Shown piece by piece: positions 1 to 11,000 of a DNA stretch of 64,000 bases (position 1 is its first letter; the number at the start of each line of letters is the position of its first letter). The translations under genes were made by a program, and so were the position numbers. Under the pieces are notes generated by a model, which made no database searches, was not told the origin of the DNA, and saw nothing but the letters and a program-made list of their open reading frames with translations. The stretch is from [Synechococcus] sp. NIES-970 (GTDB lineage: Bacteria; Cyanobacteriota; Cyanobacteriia; Cyanobacteriales; MRBY01), in contig AP017959.1 in the NCBI GenBank assembly GCA_002356215.1, forward strand, positions 992,001 to 1,056,000, read 5' to 3'.

Positions 1-10
1 GATAGAGTTT

Positions 11-1483
11 ATGTTTGACCTGTTTGCTTCCTTGCTAATTGCCCAAGAGTCTGCCCCATTATTGGTGGCCCAGGAGAACAGGCCAACGGAACAATTACTC
101 CCTCACCAAGCCCCGAGACTGGGGGAAGATCGTCAATCTCCCCTGGAGCGATCGCCCGCCCCAATCATCACGGAATATCAAGAAATTCGCCCGTTACCGG
201 GAAGTTTGAACCAGGTGCCCGTCTTCAATAGCAATAGCCCCGAGGTCATCGCCCAGGAAGGGATTTTATTATCGACTTTCCCGAAATCAGGGAAAGCCCA
301 GGCGATCGCTCACCTCGATACGCCCCTAGAAGGCCGCTTTGATATTTTTACCCACCATATTTCTCGACCCGCCGGAGAACCACGGACCCTTTATCAAGGC
401 TTATTGGTTAATAATCCCACGGGTACGACTCGCACCTTGAGAGTCCTTCAGGGCATCAGTTATCTCAACAGTCAAGATGCACCGTTTCGGGAGTTGTTGC
501 CCCTAGTCAATGACCCCCATGGCCATGTTTTTTCTGGCCCTGGTTCTCGCCTGGTCAGTGATGTCCTTCGAGGAAAAAATCAAACTCAATTCCCCTCAGT
601 CCTGCGGATTCCTCCCTATAGCACCGTCGTCCTAGCGACATTGCCAATTCCGGCCAGTGGCGCCCGTTCTACCTACCTCCAGGTAGAGACCGATGGCAAT
701 GTTTATCTTGCAAATTTGGCGAAGTATGAAGTCCGCGAAGAAGCACTGGTTACCCGCATCAATGAGCGGGGCGCCATTGTTGAAGGAAAAACAACTCGCT
801 CACGTCCCCCCAATCTCAATGAATGGCGATCGCTGCTGACCCAAGGACGACTGGCTGCCCCCCGTGATATCCCTCCAGTGCCAACCAGGGATCCCAGCCG
901 TATTGTTTATGGCCGGGTTGCAGGTATTTCTGAGGGAAATCAATGGGAAGCGACGGTGACAGATCCCGATGCCGATACTTTAAAGATCCCCGCAGCAGGA
1001 TCTGCTATCTCTTTTCCGATTAGCACCACCACCACAGGAACTTTTGGTACCGATCAAATTCAAAGTGCAACAATGCTGACCCGTTATCCAGACACAGCAC
1101 TCCAAGGCCATGGCAACTATTTGGTGAACTACAAGCTGACTTTTCCTTTAGAAAATCCTACGGATCAAACCCAGCGTACAGCGTTGATTTTTCAGACGCC
1201 GATCAAGGATGATCTCCATAACGATCGCCTGACATTTTTTGAAACGCCCCCAGACCGGATCTTCTATCGGGGCACAGTGCGTATCACCTACCCGGATGAA
1301 TACCGCCGTGAAACGACCCGTTACATTCACCTTGTGCAAAATCGAGGCCAGCAAGCAGAGCCATTAGCCGTTATCGAGATTCCCGCAGGGACGCGACGCA
1401 CCGCAGAAATCGACTTTTTCTATCCCCCTGATGCAACCCCACCGCAGGTCATCACGGTGGAAACATTCCCGACCACAGAATAA
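11..1483 (+). CDS. DUF3370 family protein
   Basis: The 490-residue product matches my memory of the cyanobacterial DUF3370 family, especially the stretch around residues 55-75 (RPLPGSLNQVPVFNSNSPE) followed by the block ending FDIFTHHISRP. The family has no established role; the hydrophobic N-terminus (LFASLLIAQ) suggests export to the periplasm or cell surface. The reading frame stays open back to base 2, so the true start may lie outside the window. The C-terminus is complete, with stop TAA at 1481-1483. The next gene is convergent. Confidence 0.8.
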   Translation: MFDLFASLLIAQESAPLLVAQENRPTEQLLPHQAPRLGEDRQSPLERSPAPIITEYQEIRPLPGSLNQVPVFNSNSPEVIAQEGILLSTFPKSGKAQAIAHLDTPLEGRFDIFTHHISRPAGEPRTLYQGLLVNNPTGTTRTLRVLQGISYLNSQDAPFRELLPLVNDPHGHVFSGPGSRLVSDVLRGKNQTQFPSVLRIPPYSTVVLATLPIPASGARSTYLQVETDGNVYLANLAKYEVREEALVTRINERGAIVEGKTTRSRPPNLNEWRSLLTQGRLAAPRDIPPVPTRDPSRIVYGRVAGISEGNQWEATVTDPDADTLKIPAAGSAISFPISTTTTGTFGTDQIQSATMLTRYPDTALQGHGNYLVNYKLTFPLENPTDQTQRTALIFQTPIKDDLHNDRLTFFETPPDRIFYRGTVRITYPDEYRRETTRYIHLVQNRGQQAEPLAVIEIPAGTRRTAEIDFFYPPDATPPQVITVETFPTTE

Positions 1484-1507
1484 TAGTTCTTTGGTTTAAA
1501 CATAAGT

Positions 1508-2095
1508 TCAAGGCAAGCGTCGGGGCGGAAACAACTGTCCTAGGGGGAAACCCCAACAGGCAAAATCCCGGCGGACACTCACGGTTGGATGGGGGTCAAT
1601 TTCTTGGACTGTTTTTTCAGAAATCAGCAATGCAGGTAAAAGAGTGAGGGGAATTTGAAATAGTACATTGCTAAAGAAAAACAGCACAATTGCCGCCCCA
1701 AAACCCAGGATGTGCCACTGGGGAAGCATCGCCGCTACACCAATCGCCAAGGGGGCGTAGTGAGCCACTTGCCACAGCAAAATGACCATGGCGATCGCCC
1801 CAAGCACATTAAAGACAGGCTGCCTTGTCCCCTGGACGAGGCGGAGGATTTGTCGCTGCCGCTCATCAAGCTGCTCTGGGGGAATTTGCAAAAATGCCAG
1901 ACCAAAGGGTTGCCAGGGCCGTAAAATTTGCAGGATCCACACTGGCATCCCCCCCAAAAGAATGATTAGGCCCAACTCTAGGTTTGCAACGGGAAAGGGA
2001 ATGCCAACGGCCAGGGCGATCGCCAAAAGAGCCCAAACCAAAGGGAGGAGTGCCAGTCCCGCGATATGTAACCAAAAGTAAGGTTCAAACAACAT
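1508..2095 (-). CDS. low-complexity tail membrane protein
   Basis: This 195-residue protein has about five hydrophobic segments, with a soluble loop around residues 70-90 (PPEQLDERQRQILRLVQ). The overall pattern matches the cyanobacterial family called 'low-complexity tail membrane protein', although the C-terminal tail here is short. Function is unknown and the location is presumably the plasma or thylakoid membrane. It ends 25 bases from the stop of the DUF3370 gene and is divergent from chlH. The family assignment is from memory. Confidence 0.65.
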   Translation of the reverse strand: MLFEPYFWLHIAGLALLPLVWALLAIALAVGIPFPVANLELGLIILLGGMPVWILQILRPWQPFGLAFLQIPPEQLDERQRQILRLVQGTRQPVFNVLGAIAMVILLWQVAHYAPLAIGVAAMLPQWHILGFGAAIVLFFFSNVLFQIPLTLLPALLISEKTVQEIDPHPTVSVRRDFACWGFPLGQLFPPRRLP

Positions 2096-2471
2096 TTTTC
2101 CGACCCCGACTGCCTAGCTTACTAATCAGCTCACGAAATTTATAACGCCATAATGCCCTGAATATCCCATGGCGACCATAGATAAGTAAAGATTCTCCAG
2201 CGGGGGCGATCGCCTAACTCTCTTTTTTTAAAGTTATGACGTAAATGTCAAGGAATATAACGAAAAATTAAGTTTGGTTTATCAAATTGTGTCAGAATCA
2301 CTGCTGCTTCCGGGGCTGGCCAAGATTTTTTGCTAAAACTCTTTATGTGCCTTTGGCTTGCTCACTGTCATACAGCGTCTCGCGCTTCATATAATGTGAT
2401 GATGAGCTGTGAAATAGTTATACATTTTTTAATATCCATCTGCTTGTCCAAGTAAAGGAGACTCACCATTT
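2096..2471. other. divergent intergenic region upstream of chlH
   Basis: There is no gene in these 376 bases. They separate the minus-strand membrane protein from chlH and contain one HIP1 site, a candidate chlH promoter at 2366-2395, and the chlH ribosome-binding site AAGGAG near 2455. A short inverted motif TGAC-N6-GTCA lies near 2236-2249; I cannot assign a regulator to it. Confidence 0.6.
2366..2395 (+). promoter_or_regulatory. candidate chlH promoter
   Basis: A perfect -10 hexamer TATAAT lies at 2390-2395, with a weak -35-like TGTCAT at 2366-2371 and an 18-base spacer. This would start transcription near 2402 and leave a 70-base leader before chlH. No experimental support is visible. 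Confidence 0.45.
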
Positions 2472-5400
2472 ATGTTCACTAACGTCAAGTCCGCCATTCG
2501 TCGCATCACACCAGATGACATCAATAATCGCACGTTAGTGAAGGTGGTCTATGTCGTGTTGGAATCCCAGTATCAGAGTGCGCTCTCGGCTGCGGTGAAG
2601 ACGATTAACGCAAACCATCCAAAGATTGCGATCGAAATTAGCGGCTATTTGATCGAAGAACTACGGGACCCTGATAACTATGCCGAGTTTAAGCAGGATG
2701 TTTCCCAAGCAAATTTATTTATTGCGTCACTAATTTTTATTGAAGATCTTGCCCAAAAAGTCGTTGAAGCAGTGACCCCTCACCGGGATAATCTCGACGC
2801 GGCAATTGTCTTCCCCTCGATGCCTGAAGTGATGCGCCTGAACAAGATGGGAACCTTCTCCATGGCACAACTGGGCCAGTCCAAGAGTGCGATCGGCGAA
2901 TTTATGAAGAAGCGTAAGGAAAAATCCGGCGCTTCTTTCCAAGATGCAATGTTGAAGCTGCTGCGCACCTTGCCGAAGGTTCTGAAATATCTACCTGTAG
3001 AGAAAGCCCAGGATGCTCGCAACTTTATGTTGTCCTTCCAGTATTGGCTAGGCGGTTCTTCTGACAACCTCGAAAACTTCCTGTTGATGATGACTGACAA
3101 ATACATCCTCAAGGGTCAGTTGGGTCAGCGCGACTATGAAGAGCCAGTCGTCTATCCCGACATGGGTATTTGGCATCCCCTCGCACCGAAAATGTTCGAG
3201 GATACGAAGGAATATTTGCAGTGGTACAACAACCGTGAAGATATTGGTGAAGATTTAAAAGATCCGCTGGCTCCCTGTATTGGTTTGGTGTTGCAGCGGA
3301 CGCACCTCGTGACAGGGGATGATGCGCACTATGTGGCGATGTTGCAGGAATTTGAGTATCGCGGCGCTCGGGTGATTCCTATTTTTGCGGGGGGTTTGGA
3401 CTTCTCGAAACCTGTGGATGAATTTTTCTGGGATAACACGGTAGCGGGTGTAGAAAAGTTACCGCTTGTTGATACGGTGGTTTCCTTGACTGGGTTTGCG
3501 TTGGTTGGTGGTCCCGCCCGTCAGGATCATCCGAAGGCGATCGAATCTTTGAAAAAACTGAATCGTCCCTACATGGTGGCTCTGCCCCTGGTATTCCAAA
3601 CCACGGAGGAATGGGAAGAAAGTGATCTCGGTCTGCACCCGATCCAAGTAGCGCTTCAGATTGCTATTCCTGAACTAGATGGGGCGATCGAGCCGATTAT
3701 TCTCTCGGGTCGCGATGGCATGACGGGCCGCGCGATTACGTTACAGGATCGGGTCGAGGCGATCGCCACCCGCGCGCTGAAGTGGACGAATTTGCGCAAG
3801 AAACCCAAGCTTGATAAGAAACTGGCGATCACGATTTTCAGTTTCCCCCCCGACAAAGGCAACATTGGGACAGCCGCTTACCTCGATGTCTTTGGTTCGA
3901 TCCATGAAGTGATGAAAGGGATGCGGGATAACGGCTACGATGTCCAAGACATTCCCGAAACGCCGAAAGAACTCCTCGAAAGCGTGATCCATGATGCCCA
4001 AGCGCAATATGCCTCGCCCGAACTCAACATCGCCTACCGCATGAGCGTGCCGGAATATGAGCAGTTAACGCCCTATTCCACTCGCCTTGAGGAAAACTGG
4101 GGCAAACCCCCCGGCAACCTCAACAGTGACGGTCAAAACCTGTTGATCTACGGTAAACATTTTGGCAATTTATTCATCGGTGTGCAGCCCACCTTTGGTT
4201 ACGAAGGCGACCCGATGCGCTTGCTGTTCTCCCGTTCTGCTAGCCCCCACCACGGTTTTGCGGCGTACTACACTTATCTCGAGCGGGTTTGGGGGGCAGA
4301 TGCAGTGCTGCACTTCGGCACCCACGGTTCGCTGGAATTTATGCCCGGTAAGCAAATGGGGATGTCCGGCGACTGTTACCCCGATAATCTGATCGGCAAC
4401 ATTCCCAACATCTACTACTACGCAGCGAATAACCCCTCAGAAGCGACGATCGCCAAACGTCGGAGTTATGCCAATACCATTTCCTACCTGACTCCTCCGG
4501 CGGAAAATGCAGGTCTGTACAAAGGTTTGAAGGAATTGAGCGAGTTGATCGCCTCCTACCAAACCCTAAAAGATGGCGGGCGCGGTGTGCAGATTGTGAA
4601 CACGATCATGGATCAGGCGCGGATCTGTAACCTCGATAAGGACATCACCTTCCCCGAACAGGATGCAGGCACATTGACCCAAGACGAACGCGATAATATC
4701 GTCGGTTTGGTCTACCGCAAGCTGATGGAAATCGAATCCCGTCTGTTGCCCTGTGGTCTGCATGTCATCGGCAAACCCCCCACCGCTGAAGAGGCGATCG
4801 CCACCCTTGTGAACATTGCCAGCCTTGATCGTGAAGAAGAGGGCATCACAGGCTTACCCAGCATCATCGCCAAGAGCCTCGGACGTAGTATCGAAGACGT
4901 TTACCGCAACAGCGACAAGGGGATTTTAGAAGACGTTGAACTCCTCCAAGCGATCACCGAAGCCTGCCGTGCCGCCGTTCGTGCGCTCGTCATGGAACAG
5001 GTCAATGCCGAAGGTCGCGTCTCCCTCGTCTCCAAGCTCAACTTCTTCAACATGGGCAAAAAAGAACCTTGGGTCGAAGCCCTCCACGAAGCAGGCTACA
5101 AAAACGTCGATCAGGACCTACTCAAGCCCCTCTTTGCCTACCTCGAATTCTGTCTCGAACAGGTTTGCGCCGACAAAGAACTCGGTGGCTTACTCAAAGC
5201 CCTCGAAGGCGAATACGTTCTCCCCGGTCCCGGTGGCGATCCGATCCGCAACCCCAACGTGCTTCCCACAGGTAAAAATATCCACGCCCTCGATCCCCAG
5301 TCGATCCCGACCCTTGCGGCAGTCCAGTCCGCTAAAGTCGTCGTCGATCGCCTGATTGAGCGACAAAAACTCGACAATGGCGGCAACTACCCCGAAACGA

Positions 5401-6461
5401 TCGCCTGCGTCCTGTGGGGAACCGACAACATCAAAACCTACGGTGAATCCTTGGCGCAAATCATGTGGATGGTCGGTGCAAGACCCGTCCCCGATGCCCT
5501 CGGTCGCGTCAACAAACTCGAACTGATTCCTCTCGAAGAACTTGGTCGTCCCCGCATCGACGTCGTCGTCAACTGTTCCGGCGTATTCCGTGACCTGTTC
5601 ATCAACCAAATGAACCTTTTGGATCAAGCCGTCAAAATGGCAGCCGAAGCCGACGAACCCCTCGAAATGAACTATGTGCGCAAACACGCCCTAGAACAAG
5701 CCGAGGAAATGGGCATCAACATCCGCCAAGCCGCGACCCGCATCTTCTCCAATGCGTCCGGCTCCTACTCCTCCAACGTCAACCTCGCCGTTGAAAACAG
5801 TTCTTGGGAAGAGGAAAAAGAGTTACAGGATATGTACCTGAACCGGAAATCCTTCGCCTTTAACTCCGATAACCCCGGCGTGATGGACGAAAACCGCAAG
5901 GTATTTGAATCTGCCCTGAAGAAAGCTGATGTGTCCTTCCAGAACCTTGATTCCTCGGAAATCAGCTTAACGGATGTATCCCACTACTTCGACTCTGACC
6001 CCACCAAGGTCATTGCTTCCCTGCGGGATGACGGCAAGAAACCCGCTGCCTACATTGCCGATACCACCACAGCCAATGCTCAGGTGCGTACCCTATCGGA
6101 AACCGTGCGTTTAGATGCGCGGACAAAACTGCTCAATCCCAAGTGGTATGAGGGGATGCTGTCCCACGGTTACGAAGGTGTGCGCGAACTGTCCAAGCGT
6201 CTGGTGAATACGATGGGTTGGTCAGCAACGGCGGACGCAGTGGATAACTGGGTTTACGAAGATACCAACGAAACCTTCATTAAGGACGAAGAAATGTGTA
6301 AGCGTCTGATGGATTTGAACCCTAATTCTTTCCGCCGGATGGTCAGCACCTTACTCGAAGTGAATGGACGTGGGTACTGGGAAACCAGCGATGAGAACCT
6401 TGAGCGTTTGCAACAGCTTTATCAAGAAGTTGAAGACCGGATCGAAGGTATTGACGGCTAA
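2472..6461 (+). CDS. chlH: magnesium chelatase subunit H
   Basis: ChlH is the large porphyrin-binding subunit that, with ChlI and ChlD, inserts Mg2+ into protoporphyrin IX at the first committed step of chlorophyll synthesis. The 1329-residue length is typical of cyanobacterial ChlH. The sequence shows the CobN/magnesium-chelatase pattern, including the N-terminal DUF3479-type region (residues about 1-170) and the core motif [15 protein letters not shown] around residues 615-630. The ATG follows AAGGAG by a normal spacing. It appears monocistronic: its own promoter is upstream and a hairpin terminator follows at 6484. chlI, chlD and gun4 are not in this window. Confidence 0.97.
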   Translation: MFTNVKSAIRRITPDDINNRTLVKVVYVVLESQYQSALSAAVKTINANHPKIAIEISGYLIEELRDPDNYAEFKQDVSQANLFIASLIFIEDLAQKVVEAVTPHRDNLDAAIVFPSMPEVMRLNKMGTFSMAQLGQSKSAIGEFMKKRKEKSGASFQDAMLKLLRTLPKVLKYLPVEKAQDARNFMLSFQYWLGGSSDNLENFLLMMTDKYILKGQLGQRDYEEPVVYPDMGIWHPLAPKMFEDTKEYLQWYNNREDIGEDLKDPLAPCIGLVLQRTHLVTGDDAHYVAMLQEFEYRGARVIPIFAGGLDFSKPVDEFFWDNTVAGVEKLPLVDTVVSLTGFALVGGPARQDHPKAIESLKKLNRPYMVALPLVFQTTEEWEESDLGLHPIQVALQIAIPELDGAIEPIILSGRDGMTGRAITLQDRVEAIATRALKWTNLRKKPKLDKKLAITIFSFPPDKGNIGTAAYLDVFGSIHEVMKGMRDNGYDVQDIPETPKELLESVIHDAQAQYASPELNIAYRMSVPEYEQLTPYSTRLEENWGKPPGNLNSDGQNLLIYGKHFGNLFIGVQPTFGYEGDPMRLLFSRSASPHHGFAAYYTYLERVWGADAVLHFGTHGSLEFMPGKQMGMSGDCYPDNLIGNIPNIYYYAANNPSEATIAKRRSYANTISYLTPPAENAGLYKGLKELSELIASYQTLKDGGRGVQIVNTIMDQARICNLDKDITFPEQDAGTLTQDERDNIVGLVYRKLMEIESRLLPCGLHVIGKPPTAEEAIATLVNIASLDREEEGITGLPSIIAKSLGRSIEDVYRNSDKGILEDVELLQAITEACRAAVRALVMEQVNAEGRVSLVSKLNFFNMGKKEPWVEALHEAGYKNVDQDLLKPLFAYLEFCLEQVCADKELGGLLKALEGEYVLPGPGGDPIRNPNVLPTGKNIHALDPQSIPTLAAVQSAKVVVDRLIERQKLDNGGNYPETIACVLWGTDNIKTYGESLAQIMWMVGARPVPDALGRVNKLELIPLEELGRPRIDVVVNCSGVFRDLFINQMNLLDQAVKMAAEADEPLEMNYVRKHALEQAEEMGINIRQAATRIFSNASGSYSSNVNLAVENSSWEEEKELQDMYLNRKSFAFNSDNPGVMDENRKVFESALKKADVSFQNLDSSEISLTDVSHYFDSDPTKVIASLRDDGKKPAAYIADTTTANAQVRTLSETVRLDARTKLLNPKWYEGMLSHGYEGVRELSKRLVNTMGWSATADAVDNWVYEDTNETFIKDEEMCKRLMDLNPNSFRRMVSTLLEVNGRGYWETSDENLERLQQLYQEVEDRIEGIDG

Positions 6462-6483
6462 GCAATTAATTACAAGTTGATTC

Positions 6484-6510
6484 AAAAGGTGGGCAAGTCC
6501 CGCCTTTTTT
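6484..6510 (+). terminator. terminator after chlH
   Basis: A 10-bp stem (6484-6493 with 6499-6508, one G-T pair) with a five-base loop ends in a run of six T. This is a standard rho-independent terminator 22 bases after the chlH stop. Confidence 0.85.
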
Positions 6511-6554
6511 CTTGTCTTATAATTGAGCTTGGCAATAAGGGGCGCGAACAGTCG

Positions 6555-6788
6555 ATGTATACGGTTCATCTCAATGACAAAAACGATCGTCTTGTACAAC
6601 TCATTGAAAAAGTAGTTCAGGGCGAGGAAGTGGTGATTGTCTGTGATGATGGCTCTTCGTTTGAGTTGTTACCTGCTACAAGCAAGAAACCTAGACCCAA
6701 ATTTGGCAGCGCAAAAGGTTTAATTTGGATGTCGGATGATTTTGATGATCCGATTGAAGGTTTTGAGGATTATGAACCGCGAAGTTGA
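6555..6788 (+). CDS. type II antitoxin (VapB/DUF2281-like)
   Basis: This 77-residue acidic protein looks like the antitoxin half of a PIN-domain toxin-antitoxin pair. The C-terminus has the toxin-binding type of segment seen in this family (FGSAKGLIWMSDDFDDPIE, residues about 50-68). The ATG at 6555 is chosen because residues upstream of it in the same frame read through the chlH terminator. The stop codon overlaps the TTG start of the adjoining PIN-toxin remnant, as in intact operons of this kind. The toxin is broken, so this gene may be an orphan antitoxin. The family name is from memory of similar sequences. Confidence 0.75.
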   Translation: MYTVHLNDKNDRLVQLIEKVVQGEEVVIVCDDGSSFELLPATSKKPRPKFGSAKGLIWMSDDFDDPIEGFEDYEPRS

Positions 6789-7115
6789 TTTTAGATACTC
6801 ATGCTTTTCTCTGGTTTATCAATGGTAGCGATCGCCTTAGTTCAACAGCTAGAGAATTGATTGAGAATCCCAGTAACCAGCGTTATTTAAGTGAAGTTAG
6901 GTATAAGTTTAGTTGATTTAGTAGAGTATGAGGCTCAGCGTAATGATATGGAGATTTTACAAATCAATTCAGAACATTTGGAAAAATCTAGTCAATTACC
7001 TTTCTATCATAAGGATCTATTTGATAAATTAATTATCGCTCAAAGTATAGCGAAAGACATGTCTACTATCACTAAAGACTCTTGTTTTCTTGATTACTCG
7101 ACAACAGTGATATAG
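6785..7115 (+). pseudogene. broken VapC-type PIN-domain toxin
   Basis: From a TTG at 6785 the frame reads an N-terminal PIN motif (LILDTHAFLWFINGSDRLS) and stops at TGA 6914-6916 after 43 residues. A second frame that overlaps it (6891-7115) continues the same protein: SLVDLVEYEAQ, then LPFYHKDLFDKLIIAQSIA and a final KDSCFLDY. Together these give about 110 residues instead of about 130. The central segment, where VapC proteins carry the conserved S-x-W-E-x-x-I-K helix and an active-site glutamate, is missing. The simplest reading is an internal deletion that also shifted the frame. Such a toxin ribonuclease should be inactive. Confidence 0.8.
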
Positions 7116-7136
7116 CAGTCAATTGATATTTTTTAT

Positions 7137-7462
7137 ATGAATTTTGAGAATCTGATACCAGAAGATGTGATCGAAGACTTAAAATGAATTGCACTTTTAT
7201 TAGGCTTTTCTGGTTGTCAACTACTAATCTATGCTTATCTTAGTGAATGTCTACGATCTGATTTAGAAAAGTCAAAAAGTGATCCTCAGAGCACTTTGAA
7301 TCTCTGAAAATTGTCACTGATTATTTATATTTCTATGTACAAAACAAAAAACAAGTTGAGTGTGGAATTATTTTTTAGGATCCGAACTTTGGCTTTTTAC
7401 TTGAGGGATCCATTAATAAACGGAGTTTTATTGCGATCGCCGAAAAGTTATTACTGAAATAA
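7137..7462 (+). pseudogene. decayed reading frame of unknown family
   Basis: Starting with ATG at 7137, one frame reads MNFENLIPEDVIEDLK, then a TGA, then continues as LLLGFSGCQLLIYAYLSECL. After a frameshift near 7290-7300 the adjacent frame reads HFESLKIVTDYLYFYVQNKK, meets a TAG near 7377, and continues DPNFGFLLEGSINKRSFIA to a TAA at 7460-7462. The pieces are protein-like and co-linear, which suggests a former gene of about 105 codons with two stops and one frameshift. I do not recognise the family. The stretch is AT-rich compared with its neighbours. Confidence 0.5.
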
Positions 7463-7482
7463 GAGGCGATCGCCTCTTATTT
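7457..7482. terminator. HIP1-centred palindrome, probable bidirectional terminator
   Basis: These 26 bases are a perfect palindrome with GCGATCGC at the centre. On the plus strand it is followed by a short T-rich stretch. On the minus strand it lies 20 bases after the grxC stop. It sits between two convergent units, as expected of a bidirectional terminator. The very tight turn at the centre means the RNA hairpin would have to open a few central pairs. Confidence 0.55.
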
Positions 7483-7501
7483 TCTAAAAAAATCAGATAG
7501 C

Positions 7502-7759
7502 TCAGACCAAGAGTGAATCCAAGCTACCTTGGCGCTCTAGCGCGTAAATGTCATCACAGCCGCCGATATGTTGGTCGTTGATAAAAATCTGGGGGAGACT
7601 ACTACGACCATTGGCCCGTTCGGTCATCACATCCCGTGCTTGGCGATCACCATCAATACAATACTCAGTGTATTTCACCTGTTTTTTGTCGAGGAGATGC
7701 TTGGCGCGGATACAAAAAGGGCAAGTGCTCCAAGTGTAGATTTCAACGGTTGCGGCCAT
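7502..7759 (-). CDS. grxC: glutaredoxin 3
   Basis: This is a small dithiol glutaredoxin that reduces disulfides and mixed glutathione disulfides in the cytoplasm. The 85-residue product has the active-site motif CPFC at residues 13-16, the cis-proline segment SSLPQIFI and the glutathione-binding GGCDD motif. The ATG at 7759 is preferred: the upstream extension to 7786 adds nine residues that do not belong to the fold. It is a single gene, with the large membrane protein gene divergent from it. Confidence 0.93.
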   Translation of the reverse strand: MAATVEIYTWSTCPFCIRAKHLLDKKQVKYTEYCIDGDRQARDVMTERANGRSSLPQIFINDQHIGGCDDIYALERQGSLDSLLV

Positions 7760-8013
7760 AATTAAAATTTTCCTGAAATGTAACAATTTATGTCAAGTTT
7801 AGCGTTTTCTGTCCCCGAAGAATAAACATCGCAGCTTTCCCTTGGGCTTACGGCAACGTTATAAAGATTCGATGCAGTGCGCCAAGACGCTTTGGAATCA
7901 CGCGTCAGGCATTATTTTTCAATCAGACAGCGGTAAATATTTACACAATTTTGGCGCATCAAAAAAATCCACGCTTAGCATTTGGGTAAAGAATCACGGC
8001 AAAGGGTTAAGAG

Positions 8014-11000
8014 ATGTCAGAGAGAAAGCGGATCAACCTGTCACTCAGTGCAGAGCATCCTCAACTGCTAGCAGGGTTAGATCAGTTGTTGCAACTGGGA
8101 TTAATCAGCCACGACTGGGTCTTATTACTGGGGCGATCGCAGCTCTCTTGTCCCATTCCAGACGAAGCAGAGCGCAAAATTCCAGCCAAACAAAAAAAAG
8201 ATTCCCAAGAGCGAATCCCCGTTATCGTCGGGGCATTGGCAGCCGCTCAGAGGTTCCAAAGAACTTTGCCCCGACAAGCGAAAACACCCAATATTCTAGA
8301 ACGCTTTTTTGAAGAGCTTTCAGTGCGCTGGCTCTTATTTCTTGGGGTTTTTCTCGTCGTTCTTTCCTCAGGGGTATTGGTCGCCAGTCAATGGGGGAAT
8401 TTTCCTCCGCTGGGACAATATCTAGTGTTATGGAGTTACACCGTATTGTTCGGTTGTACGGGTTTGTGGGCAAACCGTCAGGTCGCTTTAAATTTAACTG
8501 CCCGCACCCTGCAAATCATCGCAATGTTGCTGGTGCCGTTAAATTTCTGGGCGGTCGATCAATTGGCTATTTGGACATCATCTTGGGCTGGTTGGGTGGC
8601 GATCGCCTTGATCATCCCGTTGCTTGGGGGAGTCGATTACTTCACAAAGGCGCATGCCTGGTCAAAACCCATGGTGGCGGGCTTCATCGCCCTAGGATTG
8701 TGCCATTGGGGCTGGGAAAGCATCTTCCCACCAGTGGGAGCAGTTTATTTGAGTATTGGGATTATTCTGGTGATTTTCTGGGGATTACCCCTGGCGGCTG
8801 AGCGCACTCATTCCCCAAAAATTCCCGAAAAAACGGGCTCAGAATTTTTACTCTTTGGCTTGGGATTATTACTATTTCGAGGCATTACCGTGACGGGGAT
8901 CCCCATCGGGGAATTGGGCTTAGGGCTCGGGGCCCTGGGTTGGCTCTTGACGACATTAGAGCGACCAAGGGCTGTGGCTCAAGCTTCGGTGAAAGTTTCT
9001 CCCTTTTGGGAAATTGGCGGTGGTATATTGCTGCTGCTTGGTTGGTTAGTCACCGTTGGCCGCTATGACTGGCAGGTGTTAGGAGTATCAGCTTTAGGGA
9101 TCATGTGGCTGCTCCAAAGGCTGCGACGCACCTGGCTGGTGACGGATTTGGTGGCGTTGTTTGTGGTGGGTCTACAAGGGGGCATTCTGTGTCGCAATAT
9201 TATTCCATTGGGGTTTAAAACGTCAGCGACGGCGGCAGCGGTGGAATTTTCCCAAGCCTATGATTTTCCCTACGCAATTTATAGCGTCACTCTTCTTCCC
9301 TATCTGGTGATTTGGGCGATCGCCGCCCTGTGGTTTTATCGCCGAGGGAAAGTCAATCTCGCCCTAACCTCAGAAAGATTGCTGTTAATGTTGGGCCTGA
9401 TTTTGGTGGCCTTGAGTTTACCCAATCCCACCTGGCGTGCCTTGAATTTAAGCATTTCAGCCGGAATTTGGTTTTATTTTGCGGAATATAGCCGTCCCCA
9501 ACTGCGCCTTGGTTATCTTTACCTCTGTCACGGGATGGCTCTCTTAGCTCTGGCTGGGATCATTGGCCGCTTCTCACCACCCGGAGATTTTTTATTATGG
9601 GGACAACTCTGTCTATTGGCCCTGGTGTTGGAATGGGGATTTTGCCTGTGGCCCACCACCTGTCACCGCCGTAAAACTTGGCAACGAAGTAGTTGGTATT
9701 TTGGGTTTATTTTGGCGATCGCCAGTTTAATTACTCTCCTCATTACGCCTTCTGTGGTCTCCCCTCTCTGGCGATTGTTATGGCTTGTGGTGCCAGGGAT
9801 GGCGACCTTAGTTGCTTGGAACAAAAGGCGACAATGGCGACGGGAAGGGGTTGTGCTCAGCATTGTTGCCTTGGTGGGGTTACCTGTTTGCGGCTTGGTG
9901 ACTTACGATTGGGAGTTTTTGATTAGGGGGAGTTTTACCGAGTCTAGCAGTTGGCTTTTTTTAACAATTTGCTGGGCGATCGCCGGAATTTTAATGTCTA
10001 TTAATGTGCGTTTGTTGCCCCTTTCTCACCTGGCATCCTTACACCTCGCCTTTGGGAGTGCCTTAATTCTGACGGTAGCGGCCCAGTGGTCGCAGGCTTG
10101 GACTTGGCTCATTGTGGGCAGTTTGACCAGTGCTCTGTGGTGGGGTTTGAGCCATTTTTTACAACGGCACCGTCAATATCTGGGGCGACTGTACCGCAAC
10201 GCAAGCCAGCAGTGGGGTCTATTGTTTGCCGGTTCTGTGGCCTTAGCCTTGGCAAATTACTGTGCTGAACAATGGCGCTATTTCGAGCCCGTTGAAGCTC
10301 ACCCCGAGATTCTGGTCAGTAGTAGTATTTTGGCGTTGGTCTTGTTCAAAAAATATGGGCCAAAGCCCCAGGAGGAAGCGTTTGCGATGGGGGCGATCGC
10401 CCTCGAAGGTATCGTTTTAGAAGGGGCTCGTTTGCAGGGGAGTAGCCCCACGGCGATCGCCATGGTTCATTTCGTTTTAGCGGCGATCTTTTGGCAACTC
10501 CAACCCAAGGCCACCGCTCTAAAAACCTTGACCACTTGGCGGGCCTATCCCCTCATCTTTACAAGCCTTGGGTGGTTTTGGCGGTGGGGCTATTTTGAAA
10601 CTTATACTGGGCTGGCTTCCCTGGTAGCCGGCATTTTATTTTTGGTGATCGCCCAAACCTATCCCAAGTTCAGTGGTTTTTTACGGTTGCTTGGCTTTAG
10701 CGGCATTACCCTCGGTCTGTACGAAATTGTTCTTTTTCAAATGTCGCGCAGCAGTGGCGGAAATTTGGGGGATGCCCTGATTCTGCTTGCGGTGGTGGGG
10801 ATTATTCTCGCCCTTTTTTATCGTAGTTTTTACTGGCTACTGAGCCACCAACAAAAAACCGAAATCTATGGTATTCCCCTCCAGGAAATACTCACCGCCG
10901 CCCACCTCCACTGGTTGATTGCAGCCAGCTTTAAGCTCCTCACACTTCCCTACTTTTTATCTACGCCACCAAACCTGAAAATTTTGGCGATCGCCGTGAA

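Noticed and set aside
7842-8312. 156-codon plus-strand frame across the start of the giant membrane protein gene
   Set aside because: It overlaps the better-supported gene in another frame and is Ser/Arg-rich with no motif.
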